Below are positions 36,133-43,375 of a DNA stretch of 64,000 bases, in pieces; the first letter of the stretch is position 1; each line of letters starts with the position of its first letter. Under the pieces are notes generated by a model. That model was not told the origin of the DNA, made no database searches, and was given only the letters and a program-made list of their open reading frames with translations. Position numbers and translations under genes: made by a program. This stretch comes from Alloyangia pacifica (GTDB lineage Bacteria; Pseudomonadota; Alphaproteobacteria; Rhodobacterales; Rhodobacteraceae): the NCBI RefSeq assembly GCF_020524285.1, contig NZ_JAIVKX010000020.1, positions 57,830 through 121,829 of the forward strand. Reading direction: 5' to 3'.

Positions 36133-36161
36133 GTGGACAAGTCCGCTCTCTCTTGCATAAA
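36133..36161 (+). promoter_or_regulatory. Candidate repA promoter with DnaA-box-like sequence
   Basis: TGGACA (36134-36139, five of six matches to TTGACA) and CATAAA (36156-36161, four of six matches to TATAAT) are 16 bases apart. The -35 region overlaps a sequence one mismatch from a DnaA box (complement TTGTCCACA, 36133-36141). This fits a promoter for the repABC operon 45-70 bases before the gene. Confidence 0.45.
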
Positions 36162-36165
36162 GAAA

Positions 36166-36201
36166 CGGTAATAAAAGCGCTGGCGGAAAACAGCGTTACC
36201 G
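36166..36201. promoter_or_regulatory. Interrupted dyad between promoter and repA start
   Basis: CGGTAA and CGCTG in the left arm, interrupted by 6 bases, are the complement of the continuous right arm CAGCGTTACCG. The structure ends 3 bases before the repA ATG and follows the candidate promoter. It is well placed as the RepA/RepB autorepression operator or as a translational control hairpin. Confidence 0.45.
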
Positions 36202-36204
36202 AAA

Positions 36205-37392
36205 ATGAGGGCAGCAGTGGCGGATCCGATTCATATCAACGCCCGTGTGCGGGAAAACGCCGAAGCGATCAGCGCGGCGCTGGATGATCATATGCTGAAG
36301 GTCTTCGCGCCGGATGCACGCAAGGAACTTCGTCGCTTCTCCGCCGGGGAAGCCGCGGAGCTGCTTGGCATTTCCCCCAGTTTCCTGCGCAAGCTGCACT
36401 TCGAGAACCGCGTGCCCGAAGTGCATACCACGCCGGGCGGAAGACGACACTATTCCGGGGAAGATCTGCAGGAAATCCGCAAGATCCTCGACAACACCGC
36501 GAAGACCCGCGGCACCTACCTGCGCGGCCGCCGCGAGGGCGACAAGGTGCAGGTGCTGTCCTTCCTCAACTTCAAGGGCGGCTCGGGCAAGACCACCAGC
36601 TCGATCCACACCGCGCAGCGCCTGGCGCTCAAGGGTTACCGGGTGCTGGCGGTCGACATCGACCCGCAGGCCTCGCTGACCACGCTCTTCGGCTACCGCC
36701 CGGAGTATGATTTCCTGCATTCCGGCACGATCTACGACGCGATCCGCTACGACGATCCGGTGCCGATGTCCGAGATCATCCAGAAGACCTATTTCACCGG
36801 CATCGACCTGGCCCCGGCCGGGCTGATCCTGCAGGAATTCGAGCACGAGACGCCGCAGGCGCTGATGGCCAACATGCAGCCGCCGTTCTTCGCGCGCATG
36901 GCCGCGGCGCTGCAGGAAGTCGAAGCCGATTACGACGTGATCATCTTCGATTGTCCGCCGCAGCTCGGCTACCTGACCATGTCGGCGCTCTGCGCCTCGA
37001 CCGGCGTGCTGATCACCATCGTGCCGAACATGCTGGATATCGCCTCGATGGCGCAATTCCTGCAGATGAGTGCCGATCTGCTCGACGTGGTGTCGAACGC
37101 GGGGGCGAGCATGGAGTTCGACTTCCTGCGCTTCCTGATCAACCGCTACGAGCCCAACGACGGCCCGCAGCAGCAGGTGGTGGCCTTCCTGCGCCAGCTC
37201 TTCGGCGAGGAGGTGATGGTTGCGGCGATGCTGAAATCCACCGCCATCTCGGACGCGGGGCTGACGACCCAGACGCTCTACGAGGTCGATCGCTCGCAGT
37301 TCCACCGCAACACCTACGACCGCGCGGTGGATTCACTGAATCAGGTCAATGATGAGGTCGAGTCGCTCCTACAGAAAGCATGGGGACGCTGA
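36205..37392 (+). CDS. repA: Plasmid partitioning protein RepA (ParA-type ATPase)
   Basis: A 395-residue RepA. Residues about 1-105 form the N-terminal helix-turn-helix region (FSAGEAAELLGISPSFLRKL), and residues 112 onward form a ParA ATPase with deviant Walker A FKGGSGKTT at 123-131, the DIDPQASLT motif and the IIFDCPPQLGYL motif. The length is typical for RepABC RepA. ATG 36205 has no obvious ribosome-binding site, and GTG 36217 preceded by GAGGG is an alternative start. RepA with RepB partitions the replicon and represses the operon. Confidence 0.96.
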   Translation: MRAAVADPIHINARVRENAEAISAALDDHMLKVFAPDARKELRRFSAGEAAELLGISPSFLRKLHFENRVPEVHTTPGGRRHYSGEDLQEIRKILDNTAKTRGTYLRGRREGDKVQVLSFLNFKGGSGKTTSSIHTAQRLALKGYRVLAVDIDPQASLTTLFGYRPEYDFLHSGTIYDAIRYDDPVPMSEIIQKTYFTGIDLAPAGLILQEFEHETPQALMANMQPPFFARMAAALQEVEADYDVIIFDCPPQLGYLTMSALCASTGVLITIVPNMLDIASMAQFLQMSADLLDVVSNAGASMEFDFLRFLINRYEPNDGPQQQVVAFLRQLFGEEVMVAAMLKSTAISDAGLTTQTLYEVDRSQFHRNTYDRAVDSLNQVNDEVESLLQKAWGR

Positions 37393-38360
37393 TGGCACGC
37401 AAGGGAATCCTGGAACCACGTATCTCGACGCTCGGCGGCGGCGAGCGCAAGCCGAACCCCGCGGAATCGCGGATGATGCCGCGCGGCGCGGTCGGCGCGC
37501 TGCAGAGCTCGCTGTCGAAGCTGCAGGAAAACGCCGTTCAGGAGATCGACGCCGATCTCATCGACGACGCCGGCTTCGAGGACCGTCTCGGGCTCGATCC
37601 CGCGGCGCAGGACCAGCTCAAGGAAAGCCTGCAGACCTACGGTCAGCAGGTGCCGGTGCTGCTGCGCCCGCATCCGCAGACCAATGGCCGCTTCGAGATC
37701 GTCTACGGCCGCCGCCGCCTCGGTGCGCTGCGCGAGCTGGGGATGAAGGTCAAGGCGATGGTCCGTCAGCTCGACGACCACGCGCTGGTCATGGCGCAGG
37801 GGCAGGAAAACACCTCGCGCCAGGACCTGAGCTTCGTGGAAAAGGCGAGCTTTGCCGCGCAGCTTCAGGATTCGGGCTATGACCGGCAGACAATCGCCGC
37901 GGCGCTGTCGATCGACCTGCCGATGGTGAGCCGGATGCTGAAGGTGGGCACGGCCTTTGCCCTGCCCTTCCTGCGCCGCATCGGCTCGGCCCCGGGCATC
38001 GGGCGCGACCGCTGGATGGCGCTGGCCAAGGCGCTGCAGGACGAGGCCGCCAGCGCGCGTGCCGAGGACGCCATGCGGCACCCGGATTTCGAGGCGCTGG
38101 ATTCCGACGCCCGCTTCGAGGCGGTCTATGCCGCGACCCAGCGCAAGGCGAGCGCACCCAAGGCCCCTGCCCCGCGGCCGCGCAGCCTGCGCTCCCCCGA
38201 CGGCACCGCCCTGGCAGAGGTGCGGAGCACATCGCGTGGATTGACTCTGACGGTGCCCTCGCGCACTTCGGACGGCTTCGACCGCTGGCTCGACTCGCAG
38301 GCGGAAGAGATCATCAACGAACTTCACGACCGCTGGCAAAGCACCCGGTCGGAAGGCTGA
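37392..38360 (+). CDS. repB: Plasmid partitioning protein RepB (ParB-type)
   Basis: A 322-residue ParB-family protein. The start MARKGILEPRI overlaps the repA stop by one base (TGATG). The N-terminal ParB nuclease-fold region has YGRRRLGALRELG near residue 100, followed by QGQENTSRQDLSFVEKA and the HTH region SGYDRQTIAAALSIDLPMVS. The C-terminal part (GFDRWLDSQAEEIINELH) is likely the dimerisation region. It binds parS; a candidate site lies at 39659-39678. Confidence 0.96.
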   Translation: MARKGILEPRISTLGGGERKPNPAESRMMPRGAVGALQSSLSKLQENAVQEIDADLIDDAGFEDRLGLDPAAQDQLKESLQTYGQQVPVLLRPHPQTNGRFEIVYGRRRLGALRELGMKVKAMVRQLDDHALVMAQGQENTSRQDLSFVEKASFAAQLQDSGYDRQTIAAALSIDLPMVSRMLKVGTAFALPFLRRIGSAPGIGRDRWMALAKALQDEAASARAEDAMRHPDFEALDSDARFEAVYAATQRKASAPKAPAPRPRSLRSPDGTALAEVRSTSRGLTLTVPSRTSDGFDRWLDSQAEEIINELHDRWQSTRSEG

Positions 38361-38401
38361 GAGCAGTTAAACAGGAACGGAGGCACGAGAGGACAGGCGA
38401 C

Positions 38402-38455
38402 AAAAAGAAAAGCCCCCCAGGACGGATCCCGGAAGGCCCTTCTCGAAAGTAGCAA
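38402..38455 (-). ncRNA. Counter-transcribed incompatibility RNA (ctRNA) of the repABC operon
   Basis: In the repB-repC gap the leftward strand carries a TTGACA -35 box (38483-38488). About 30 bases further on begins a short transcript ending in a 14-base-pair GC-rich hairpin with a four-base loop (38409-38440) and a UUCUUUUU tail. RepABC plasmids are known to encode a roughly 50-60 nt antisense RNA at this position that limits RepC translation and causes incompatibility. The -10 box is poorly conserved, so the 5' end is approximate. Confidence 0.75.
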
Positions 38456-38540
38456 TTTGAGTTAGCCGCCAGCACCGGTCCCTGTCAACTCCGCATCACG
38501 GTGTGGGGCAGGAATTTTGTTGTCTTTCGTGAAAATTTGC

Positions 38541-39680
38541 ATGCAGGACACGTCCCGACACCCTGTCGGGCGGCCGGTATCGGCTTGCCTGACGGCGCAG
38601 GTCGGCTCCCATGACAAGTGGGCGCTGCTGCGCGATCTGACGATTGCCGCCGAGGACTTCGGTCTCGGCCACCGCCCGCTGTCGGTGCTGAAAGCGCTGC
38701 TCAGCTTCTGGCCGGAGCGCGAGTTGCCCGCCGAGCCCGGCGCGGCCATCGTCTTTCCCTCCAACCGCGCGCTCTCCGAGCGGCTCTCGGGAATGCCCGA
38801 GAGCACGCTGCGCCGGCACCTGGCGGCGCTGGTCCGCAGCGGGTTTGTCCGCCGTCACGACAGCGCCAACGGCAAGCGCTTCGCGCGCCGCGCCGGGGCG
38901 CAGATCGGCGTGGCCTTCGGCTTCGATCTCTCCCCCCTCGCCCGGGCCGCCGATGCGCTCGACCAGGCGGTTACCGAGGCCACCCTGCGCCGCGAACGCA
39001 TCGCCGTGCTGCGCGCCCGCCTCGGCATGCTCCGGCAGCGGCTCCTGGACACCGGCGCGCCCGAGGAACTGCTCGAGGCCGCCCGCCTGCTGCTGCGCCG
39101 GAAATGCCCGGAAGACGTTCTGGCGGAGATTGTCAGCCGTCTCGAGGCCGCACTTCCCGTCGAAGCCACCACCGAGATCACCGCTCCGAGCGCTGCTGAC
39201 TCCCCCCAAGTGAGCGCCAGCAACAGCCAGAATGAGCGGCACATACAGGAGTCAGATAGATTCTATTCTGACTCTGTAAGCACCCAGCCTGCGAGCGATG
39301 CGCCGGTGGACAGCTCCGGACCTGCAGAGAAGGACAGCGATCTGACCCTGCCGAGGATCGCAGAGACCTGCCGGGAGTATCGCGCCTTCTTCCCCGATGC
39401 GCCGAAGGGTTGGCACGAGCTGGTGGCGATCTCGCACAGGCTTGCGCCTATGATGGGGGTGGAACCGCCAGTGCTGCACGAGGCGCAGCGGATCATGGGA
39501 CCGGAACGCGCCGCGGCCACGCTTCTCTGCCTGCTCGAACGGCATGCCGACATCCGCAAGCCCGGGGCCTACCTGCGACGGCTGACACAGCGCGCCAAGC
39601 AGGGCAGTTTTTCGGTCAATTCCATGCTCTCGGCGCTGTCCCGCCGGGCCGATCCGGGAAATTGTCAGCTGACAATTTGA
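38541..39680 (+). CDS. repC: Replication initiator RepC
   Basis: A 379-residue RepC. Residues about 1-250 form the N-terminal winged-helix domain (GHRPLSVLKALLSFWPERE; VFPSNRALSERLSGMPESTL). A polar, serine- and glutamine-rich linker follows, then a C-terminal domain with the conserved KPGAYLRRLTQRAKQGSFSV ending. The ATG at 38541 is preferred; GTG and TTG codons up to 24 bases upstream are in frame. There is no strong ribosome-binding site, as expected for ctRNA-controlled translation. Low-GC DNA in the linker-coding part and the palindrome at the stop codon are listed separately. Confidence 0.95.
   Translation: MQDTSRHPVGRPVSACLTAQVGSHDKWALLRDLTIAAEDFGLGHRPLSVLKALLSFWPERELPAEPGAAIVFPSNRALSERLSGMPESTLRRHLAALVRSGFVRRHDSANGKRFARRAGAQIGVAFGFDLSPLARAADALDQAVTEATLRRERIAVLRARLGMLRQRLLDTGAPEELLEAARLLLRRKCPEDVLAEIVSRLEAALPVEATTEITAPSAADSPQVSASNSQNERHIQESDRFYSDSVSTQPASDAPVDSSGPAEKDSDLTLPRIAETCREYRAFFPDAPKGWHELVAISHRLAPMMGVEPPVLHEAQRIMGPERAAATLLCLLERHADIRKPGAYLRRLTQRAKQGSFSVNSMLSALSRRADPGNCQLTI
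39249..39274. other. Candidate oriV dyad inside repC
   Basis: A perfect 8-base inverted repeat (GAGTCAGA / TCTGACTC) with a 10-base AT-rich spacer lies in the only locally AT-rich part of repC, which encodes the linker between its two domains. In characterised RepABC plasmids the origin is within repC in an AT-rich stretch with imperfect symmetry, so this is the best candidate here. Confidence 0.5.
39659..39678. promoter_or_regulatory. Perfect 20-base palindrome at the repC stop codon, parS-like
   Basis: AAATTGTCAG followed by its exact complement CTGACAATTT spans the last codons of repC and the first base of the TGA. Perfect palindromes of this size flanking or within repABC are the usual RepB binding sites (parS). 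No other palindrome of similar quality was seen in the module. Confidence 0.65.
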
Positions 39681-39902
39681 AAATCCGCGTGTTTTCAGAG
39701 GGTTGTAATTTCGGCCTTCTGAAAACCTCGCGGGGCCCTGAATTGGCTGCGACCATGGGCTGTGTTCCGGCGCCCGGCCCGCTTCGGGTAGATTGGGCGG
39801 ACCTTCCAACCGCAGCGGACCGCGCGCCCTTCGATGATGTTTCCCACGCCCAGACTGGCGCCGAGCAAGGCCCGGATCGAGACCCAGACCAAGGATCTTC
39901 CG

Positions 39903-40544
39903 ATGACCCCCTCCCTGCACGTTCCCGGCGCCAGCCTCCGAGCCTCCGAGCTCGAAGCGCTGCGCGAGACGGCGCGGGAGCATTTCCAGCCTGTGCCGAC
40001 CTGGGGCCGGCCCGGCGCGGTGCTGGTGGCGGACTTCCGACCGTCGATGCTCAGCGGGCAGCTGCGGGCCTTCCGCTCGGTCGCGGCGGCCGAGGCGCTG
40101 GCGCTGATCGGCTGGCGCGTGGCGCTGGATGGCGGCTGGGTCGCGCTGCTGGCGCTCGGGGCCAGCGCGCCGGTGCTGGTGCCGCCGGCGCAGGGCGAGG
40201 CCGGCATGCAGGAGATCATCGCGGGGCTGGTGCGCGCGCATGAGATGGCCGAGGCCATGGCGCTGACCGGGTGTTTCGACGACCCGCCGCTGATGCCCGC
40301 GCTTCGCGCGCTCGACGGGCTGTCGCTGCCCGGGGCCGCGCTGGTCATCGCCTCGGCCTTCGAGGCGCCCGGCGCGGGGCTCGCGGCGCATGTCGAGACG
40401 TTGGCCGGCGCCTATCTTCTGCGGCTGCTGCATGTCACCGATGGCGAGGGTGCCGAGGCGCATCCGGACTGCGGGCTGGTGGCGCTGGATGCCAACCTGC
40501 CGCCGGAACAGGCCGCGCCCTATCTCGGCCAGGCGCTGCGCTGA
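39903..40544 (+). CDS. DUF58-like protein lacking the central module
   Basis: A 213-residue protein. Its start ([17 protein letters not shown]) and the VADFRPSML then [19 protein letters not shown] segments resemble DUF58 proteins, which have a von Willebrand A-like fold and usually accompany MoxR ATPases. The family's hallmark middle part with the PGDD..DW motif is missing, so the protein is about 80-90 residues short internally. AAGGA 7 bases upstream supports ATG 39903. No moxR or other operon partner is adjacent. It may be a decayed or specialised remnant; the function is unknown. Confidence 0.6.
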   Translation: MTPSLHVPGASLRASELEALRETAREHFQPVPTWGRPGAVLVADFRPSMLSGQLRAFRSVAAAEALALIGWRVALDGGWVALLALGASAPVLVPPAQGEAGMQEIIAGLVRAHEMAEAMALTGCFDDPPLMPALRALDGLSLPGAALVIASAFEAPGAGLAAHVETLAGAYLLRLLHVTDGEGAEAHPDCGLVALDANLPPEQAAPYLGQALR

Positions 40545-40557
40545 GCCGCGGGTCGTC

Positions 40558-40582
40558 CGGCTGACAATGGAACGGCTGACAA
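40558..40582. repeat. Two direct copies of CGGCTGACAA upstream of gfa
   Basis: CGGCTGACAA occurs at 40558-40567 and 40573-40582, 15 bases apart. Each contains CTGACAA, the half-site of the palindrome at the repC stop. A 7-base GC hairpin (CTCCGCC / GGCGGAG, 40589-40605) follows. These could be regulator or RepB half-sites in the gfa promoter region. Confidence 0.4.
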
Positions 40583-40713
40583 CATACGCTCCGCCTCCGG
40601 CGGAGACGCGCCGAGCCGATACGAATGGCTGCGTTGCCAGCATCCCGACATGGCCGCACCCTTGCGCCACGGGTCCGCAGGGAGGCGGGCGCGCATGGGA
40701 GGAGCAAGAGGAA

Positions 40714-41340
40714 ATGGGAATTCTCGACAAACTGTTCGGCGGGGACGAGAGCCCGACCGAGGTCCGGTTCAGCCATGTGAAGATTCATCCGCAGGTCGAC
40801 GCCGGTGTCGGCGCGGCGCAGCCCGGCTTCGCCGGTGGCACGCTCAGCTGCAAATGCGCGAGCGATCCGGTCGTTGTTCGCGTCGGGGCGCAGACCGCCC
40901 ACAACCACGTCTGCGGCTGCACCAAGTGCTGGAAGCCCGACGGCGCGGTGTTCAGCCAGGTCGCCGTGGTCGCGCGCGACCAGCTCGAGGTTCTGGACAA
41001 CGCCGACAAGCTCGAGGTGGTGGACGCCTCGGCGGCGATCCAACGCCACGCCTGCAAGGGCTGCGGCGTGCATATGTACGGCCGGATCGAGAACGCGGGC
41101 CACCCGTTCTACGGGCTCGACTTCGTGCACACCGAATTGTCGTCCGACGACGGCTGGTCGCCGGCGGAATTCGCCGCCTTCGTGTCGTCGGTCATCGAGT
41201 CGGGGGTCGATCCGGCGCGCATGGATGACATCCGCGGCCGGCTGGAAGAGCTGGGGCTGGAGCCCTACGACTGCCTGTCGCCGCCGCTGATGGATGCCAT
41301 CGCGACCCATGTGGCCAAGCAGAACGGCGCGCTTGCCTGA
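40714..41340 (+). CDS. gfa: S-(hydroxymethyl)glutathione synthase Gfa
   Basis: A 208-residue zinc enzyme that binds formaldehyde to glutathione, the first step of glutathione-linked formaldehyde detoxification. The zinc ligands expected of the GFA family are present: CKC near residue 46, CGCTKC near 69-74, and [13 protein letters not shown] near 110-122. Start [10 protein letters not shown], with a purine-rich AGAGGAA immediately before. Its product feeds FlhA (50.9 kb) and FghA (52.0 kb). It lies directly upstream of the regulatory genes that probably sense C1 stress. Confidence 0.93.
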   Translation: MGILDKLFGGDESPTEVRFSHVKIHPQVDAGVGAAQPGFAGGTLSCKCASDPVVVRVGAQTAHNHVCGCTKCWKPDGAVFSQVAVVARDQLEVLDNADKLEVVDASAAIQRHACKGCGVHMYGRIENAGHPFYGLDFVHTELSSDDGWSPAEFAAFVSSVIESGVDPARMDDIRGRLEELGLEPYDCLSPPLMDAIATHVAKQNGALA

Positions 41341-41347
41341 CGGCTGT

Positions 41348-41371
41348 CCCGATAACTGGCCCGATAACTGG
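41348..41371. repeat. Perfect tandem 12-base repeat upstream of the NarL-type regulator gene
   Basis: CCCGATAACTGG is repeated exactly twice with no spacer, 8 bases after the gfa stop and 115 bases before the response-regulator start. It may be a regulator site or a replication-slippage product. Confidence 0.55.
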
Positions 41372-41486
41372 CCGCGCGCGCCCCGCAGCGCTTCGGCGCG
41401 GAGGCGCGCGTTGCCTGCCGTTGCGGAACAACACCATTGCGCGAGTAAAAATTCATGCGTTAACCTCCCCGTGGGAGGAGAGTTCA

Positions 41487-42212
41487 ATGAAAGACATGCA
41501 GGATGCGGAAGCATCGGGCACGATCGGGTCTGTCCTGATCGTCGATGATCACCCGCTCTACAGCGACGCGCTGGACGCCGCGTTGCGGATGGTGTTTCCC
41601 GAGTGTCAGCCGTGCAAGGCGCAGACGCTCGGCGCGGCGCTGGAACTTCTGGGGCAGGGGCTGCAGCCCGACCTCGTGATGTTCGATCTGAAACTGCCGG
41701 ACGTCTGCGGCATCTCCGGCTTCCAGCGCCTGCACGAGGCGCTGCCCGAAGTGCCGGTGCTGGTGATCTCCTCGCTGACCTCGGCGCAGGTGGTGCAGGC
41801 GCTGATGCAGGAGGGGGCCGCGGGCTTCCTGCCCAAGGACGCCCCGGCGCCGCTGCTGCGCGAGGCGCTGACCGAGATCGCCGCGGGCCGCCGCTACGTG
41901 CACGCGGGCTACCTTGGCGAGACGGTGAACGAGGCGGAGGAACTGCCCTTCGAGGCGATGCATCCCAAGTTGGCCGAGCTGACGCCGCAGCAGAAACGGA
42001 TCATGAAGCTGATCTGCGCCGGCAAGCCGAACAAGCAGATCGCCTATGAGCTCGACCTGGCCGAGGCCACGGTGAAGGCGCATATCACCGCGCTGCTGCG
42101 GCGGCTCGGGGTGCAGAACCGGACGCAGGCGGCGGTTCTGGTGGAAAGCTCGCAGCCCGCCACGACCATCGGCGCCGCGGATGCCGATGCCCAGGCCTTC
42201 CTGAGCCGCTGA
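41487..42212 (+). CDS. NarL/LuxR-family response regulator, probable C1 (formaldehyde/methanol) regulator
   Basis: A 241-residue regulator with an N-terminal receiver domain (acidic pocket D20/D21, phospho-acceptor Asp67 in MFDLKLPD, conserved Lys in FLPKDAP) and a C-terminal LuxR HTH (LTPQQKRIMKLICAGKPNKQ; AEATVKAHITALLRRLGVQN). The ribosome-binding site is GGGAGGAGAG. With the FIST protein and hybrid kinase downstream it forms a unit like FlhR/FlhS of Paracoccus or the ErbR/ErcS regulators of PQQ-dependent alcohol oxidation in Pseudomonas. The assignment is by context and domain architecture. Confidence 0.85.
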   Translation: MKDMQDAEASGTIGSVLIVDDHPLYSDALDAALRMVFPECQPCKAQTLGAALELLGQGLQPDLVMFDLKLPDVCGISGFQRLHEALPEVPVLVISSLTSAQVVQALMQEGAAGFLPKDAPAPLLREALTEIAAGRRYVHAGYLGETVNEAEELPFEAMHPKLAELTPQQKRIMKLICAGKPNKQIAYELDLAEATVKAHITALLRRLGVQNRTQAAVLVESSQPATTIGAADADAQAFLSR

Positions 42213-42217
42213 CCCGG

Positions 42218-43375
42218 ATGGCGCCAGACCGCCTGCTGCCCCGTTTCGTCCGCATCGCGGTCTCCTACAAGACCGAGGCCGCCGCCGCCGTCAGCGAGGC
42301 GCTGGCGGCGCTCGACCTGTCGGACACCTGCTTCATCCTCGCCTTCCTGCCCGAGGGGCTGGACCTGGACGGCGTGGCGCGGGCGCTCGAGAGCGGGGCG
42401 GGCGGGGTGCCGGTCTTCGGCTGCACCACCGCCGGCACGATCACCCCCGAGGGCTACGAGACCGGGGCATTGCTGCTGCTGGCCTTCCCGCGCGAGCACT
42501 TCCGCTGCGCCTCGATGCTGATCTCTCCGCTGAAGCCGCTGCTGATGAAATCCATCGCCTCGGAGGTGCGCAGCCACGCGGTGCGCTTCCGCCGCACCGC
42601 CGGCTGGAACCGGCTGGCATTGATCTTTGCCGACGGGCTGGCAAAGCAGGAGGAGATGCTGGTCGCCACGCTCGAGGCGGCGCTCGGCGAGGTACCGGTC
42701 TTCGGCGGCTCGGCGGGGGACAACCTGGCCTTCGAGGAAACCTTCGTGCTGCACGAGGGGCGGTTCCAGAGCAATGCGGCTGTTCTCCTTCTGGTTGAAA
42801 CGGACCTCGAGTTCCGCGGCCTCGGCTTCGACCATTTCCTGCCCACCGACGAGCAGATGGTGGTGACCCACGCGCTGCCCGAGGAGCGGCTGGTCTTCGA
42901 GATCAACGGCGCCCCGGCGGCGCTGGAATACGCGCGCATCGTCGGCGTGCCGGTGGAGCGGCTCTCGCCGCAGGTCTTCGCCGAGAACCCGATGTTGGTG
43001 CGGCAGAACATGAACTACCACGTGCGGGCGGTGCATGGCGCGCCGAGCTCGCACGCGCTGTCCTTTCTCGGCGCGATCGACGACGGGCTGATCCTGACGC
43101 TGGGACGGGGCAAGGAGATCCTCGAGACGCTCGAACATGAACTGGACGTCACCGGCCCGCAGGAGGGGCCGCCGGATTTCGTGCTCGGCTTCGACTGCGT
43201 GCTGCGCAAGCTGGAGATCGAGCAGAAGCAGCTGGCCCCGGCTGTGAGCGAGATCTTCCGGCGCCGCCGGGTGCTCGGCTTCAACACCTACGGCGAGCAG
43301 CATTGCGGTGTGCACGTGAACCAGACCTTCGTCGGCGTCGCCTTCTTCGAGCCCGGGAGGCGCGACTTCGCATGA
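42218..43375 (+). CDS. FIST domain signal-sensing protein
   Basis: A 385-residue soluble protein with FIST_N (about 30-225; FGCTTAGTITPEGYETGALL, FGGSAGDNLAFEETFV) and FIST_C (about 235-370; RVLGFNTYGEQHCGVHVNQT near the end). FIST proteins are thought to bind small ligands and pass signals to an associated kinase. It starts 5 bases after the response regulator and overlaps the hybrid kinase by four bases, so all three are one transcription unit. A FIST gene beside a hybrid kinase also occurs in alcohol-oxidation regulons of Pseudomonas. Confidence 0.88.
   Translation: MAPDRLLPRFVRIAVSYKTEAAAAVSEALAALDLSDTCFILAFLPEGLDLDGVARALESGAGGVPVFGCTTAGTITPEGYETGALLLLAFPREHFRCASMLISPLKPLLMKSIASEVRSHAVRFRRTAGWNRLALIFADGLAKQEEMLVATLEAALGEVPVFGGSAGDNLAFEETFVLHEGRFQSNAAVLLLVETDLEFRGLGFDHFLPTDEQMVVTHALPEERLVFEINGAPAALEYARIVGVPVERLSPQVFAENPMLVRQNMNYHVRAVHGAPSSHALSFLGAIDDGLILTLGRGKEILETLEHELDVTGPQEGPPDFVLGFDCVLRKLEIEQKQLAPAVSEIFRRRRVLGFNTYGEQHCGVHVNQTFVGVAFFEPGRRDFA

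Noticed and set aside
39834..39902. N-terminal extension of the DUF58-like protein
   Set aside because: The upstream ATG has no ribosome-binding site, while ATG 39903 has AAGGA at the right distance and starts where similarity to the family begins.
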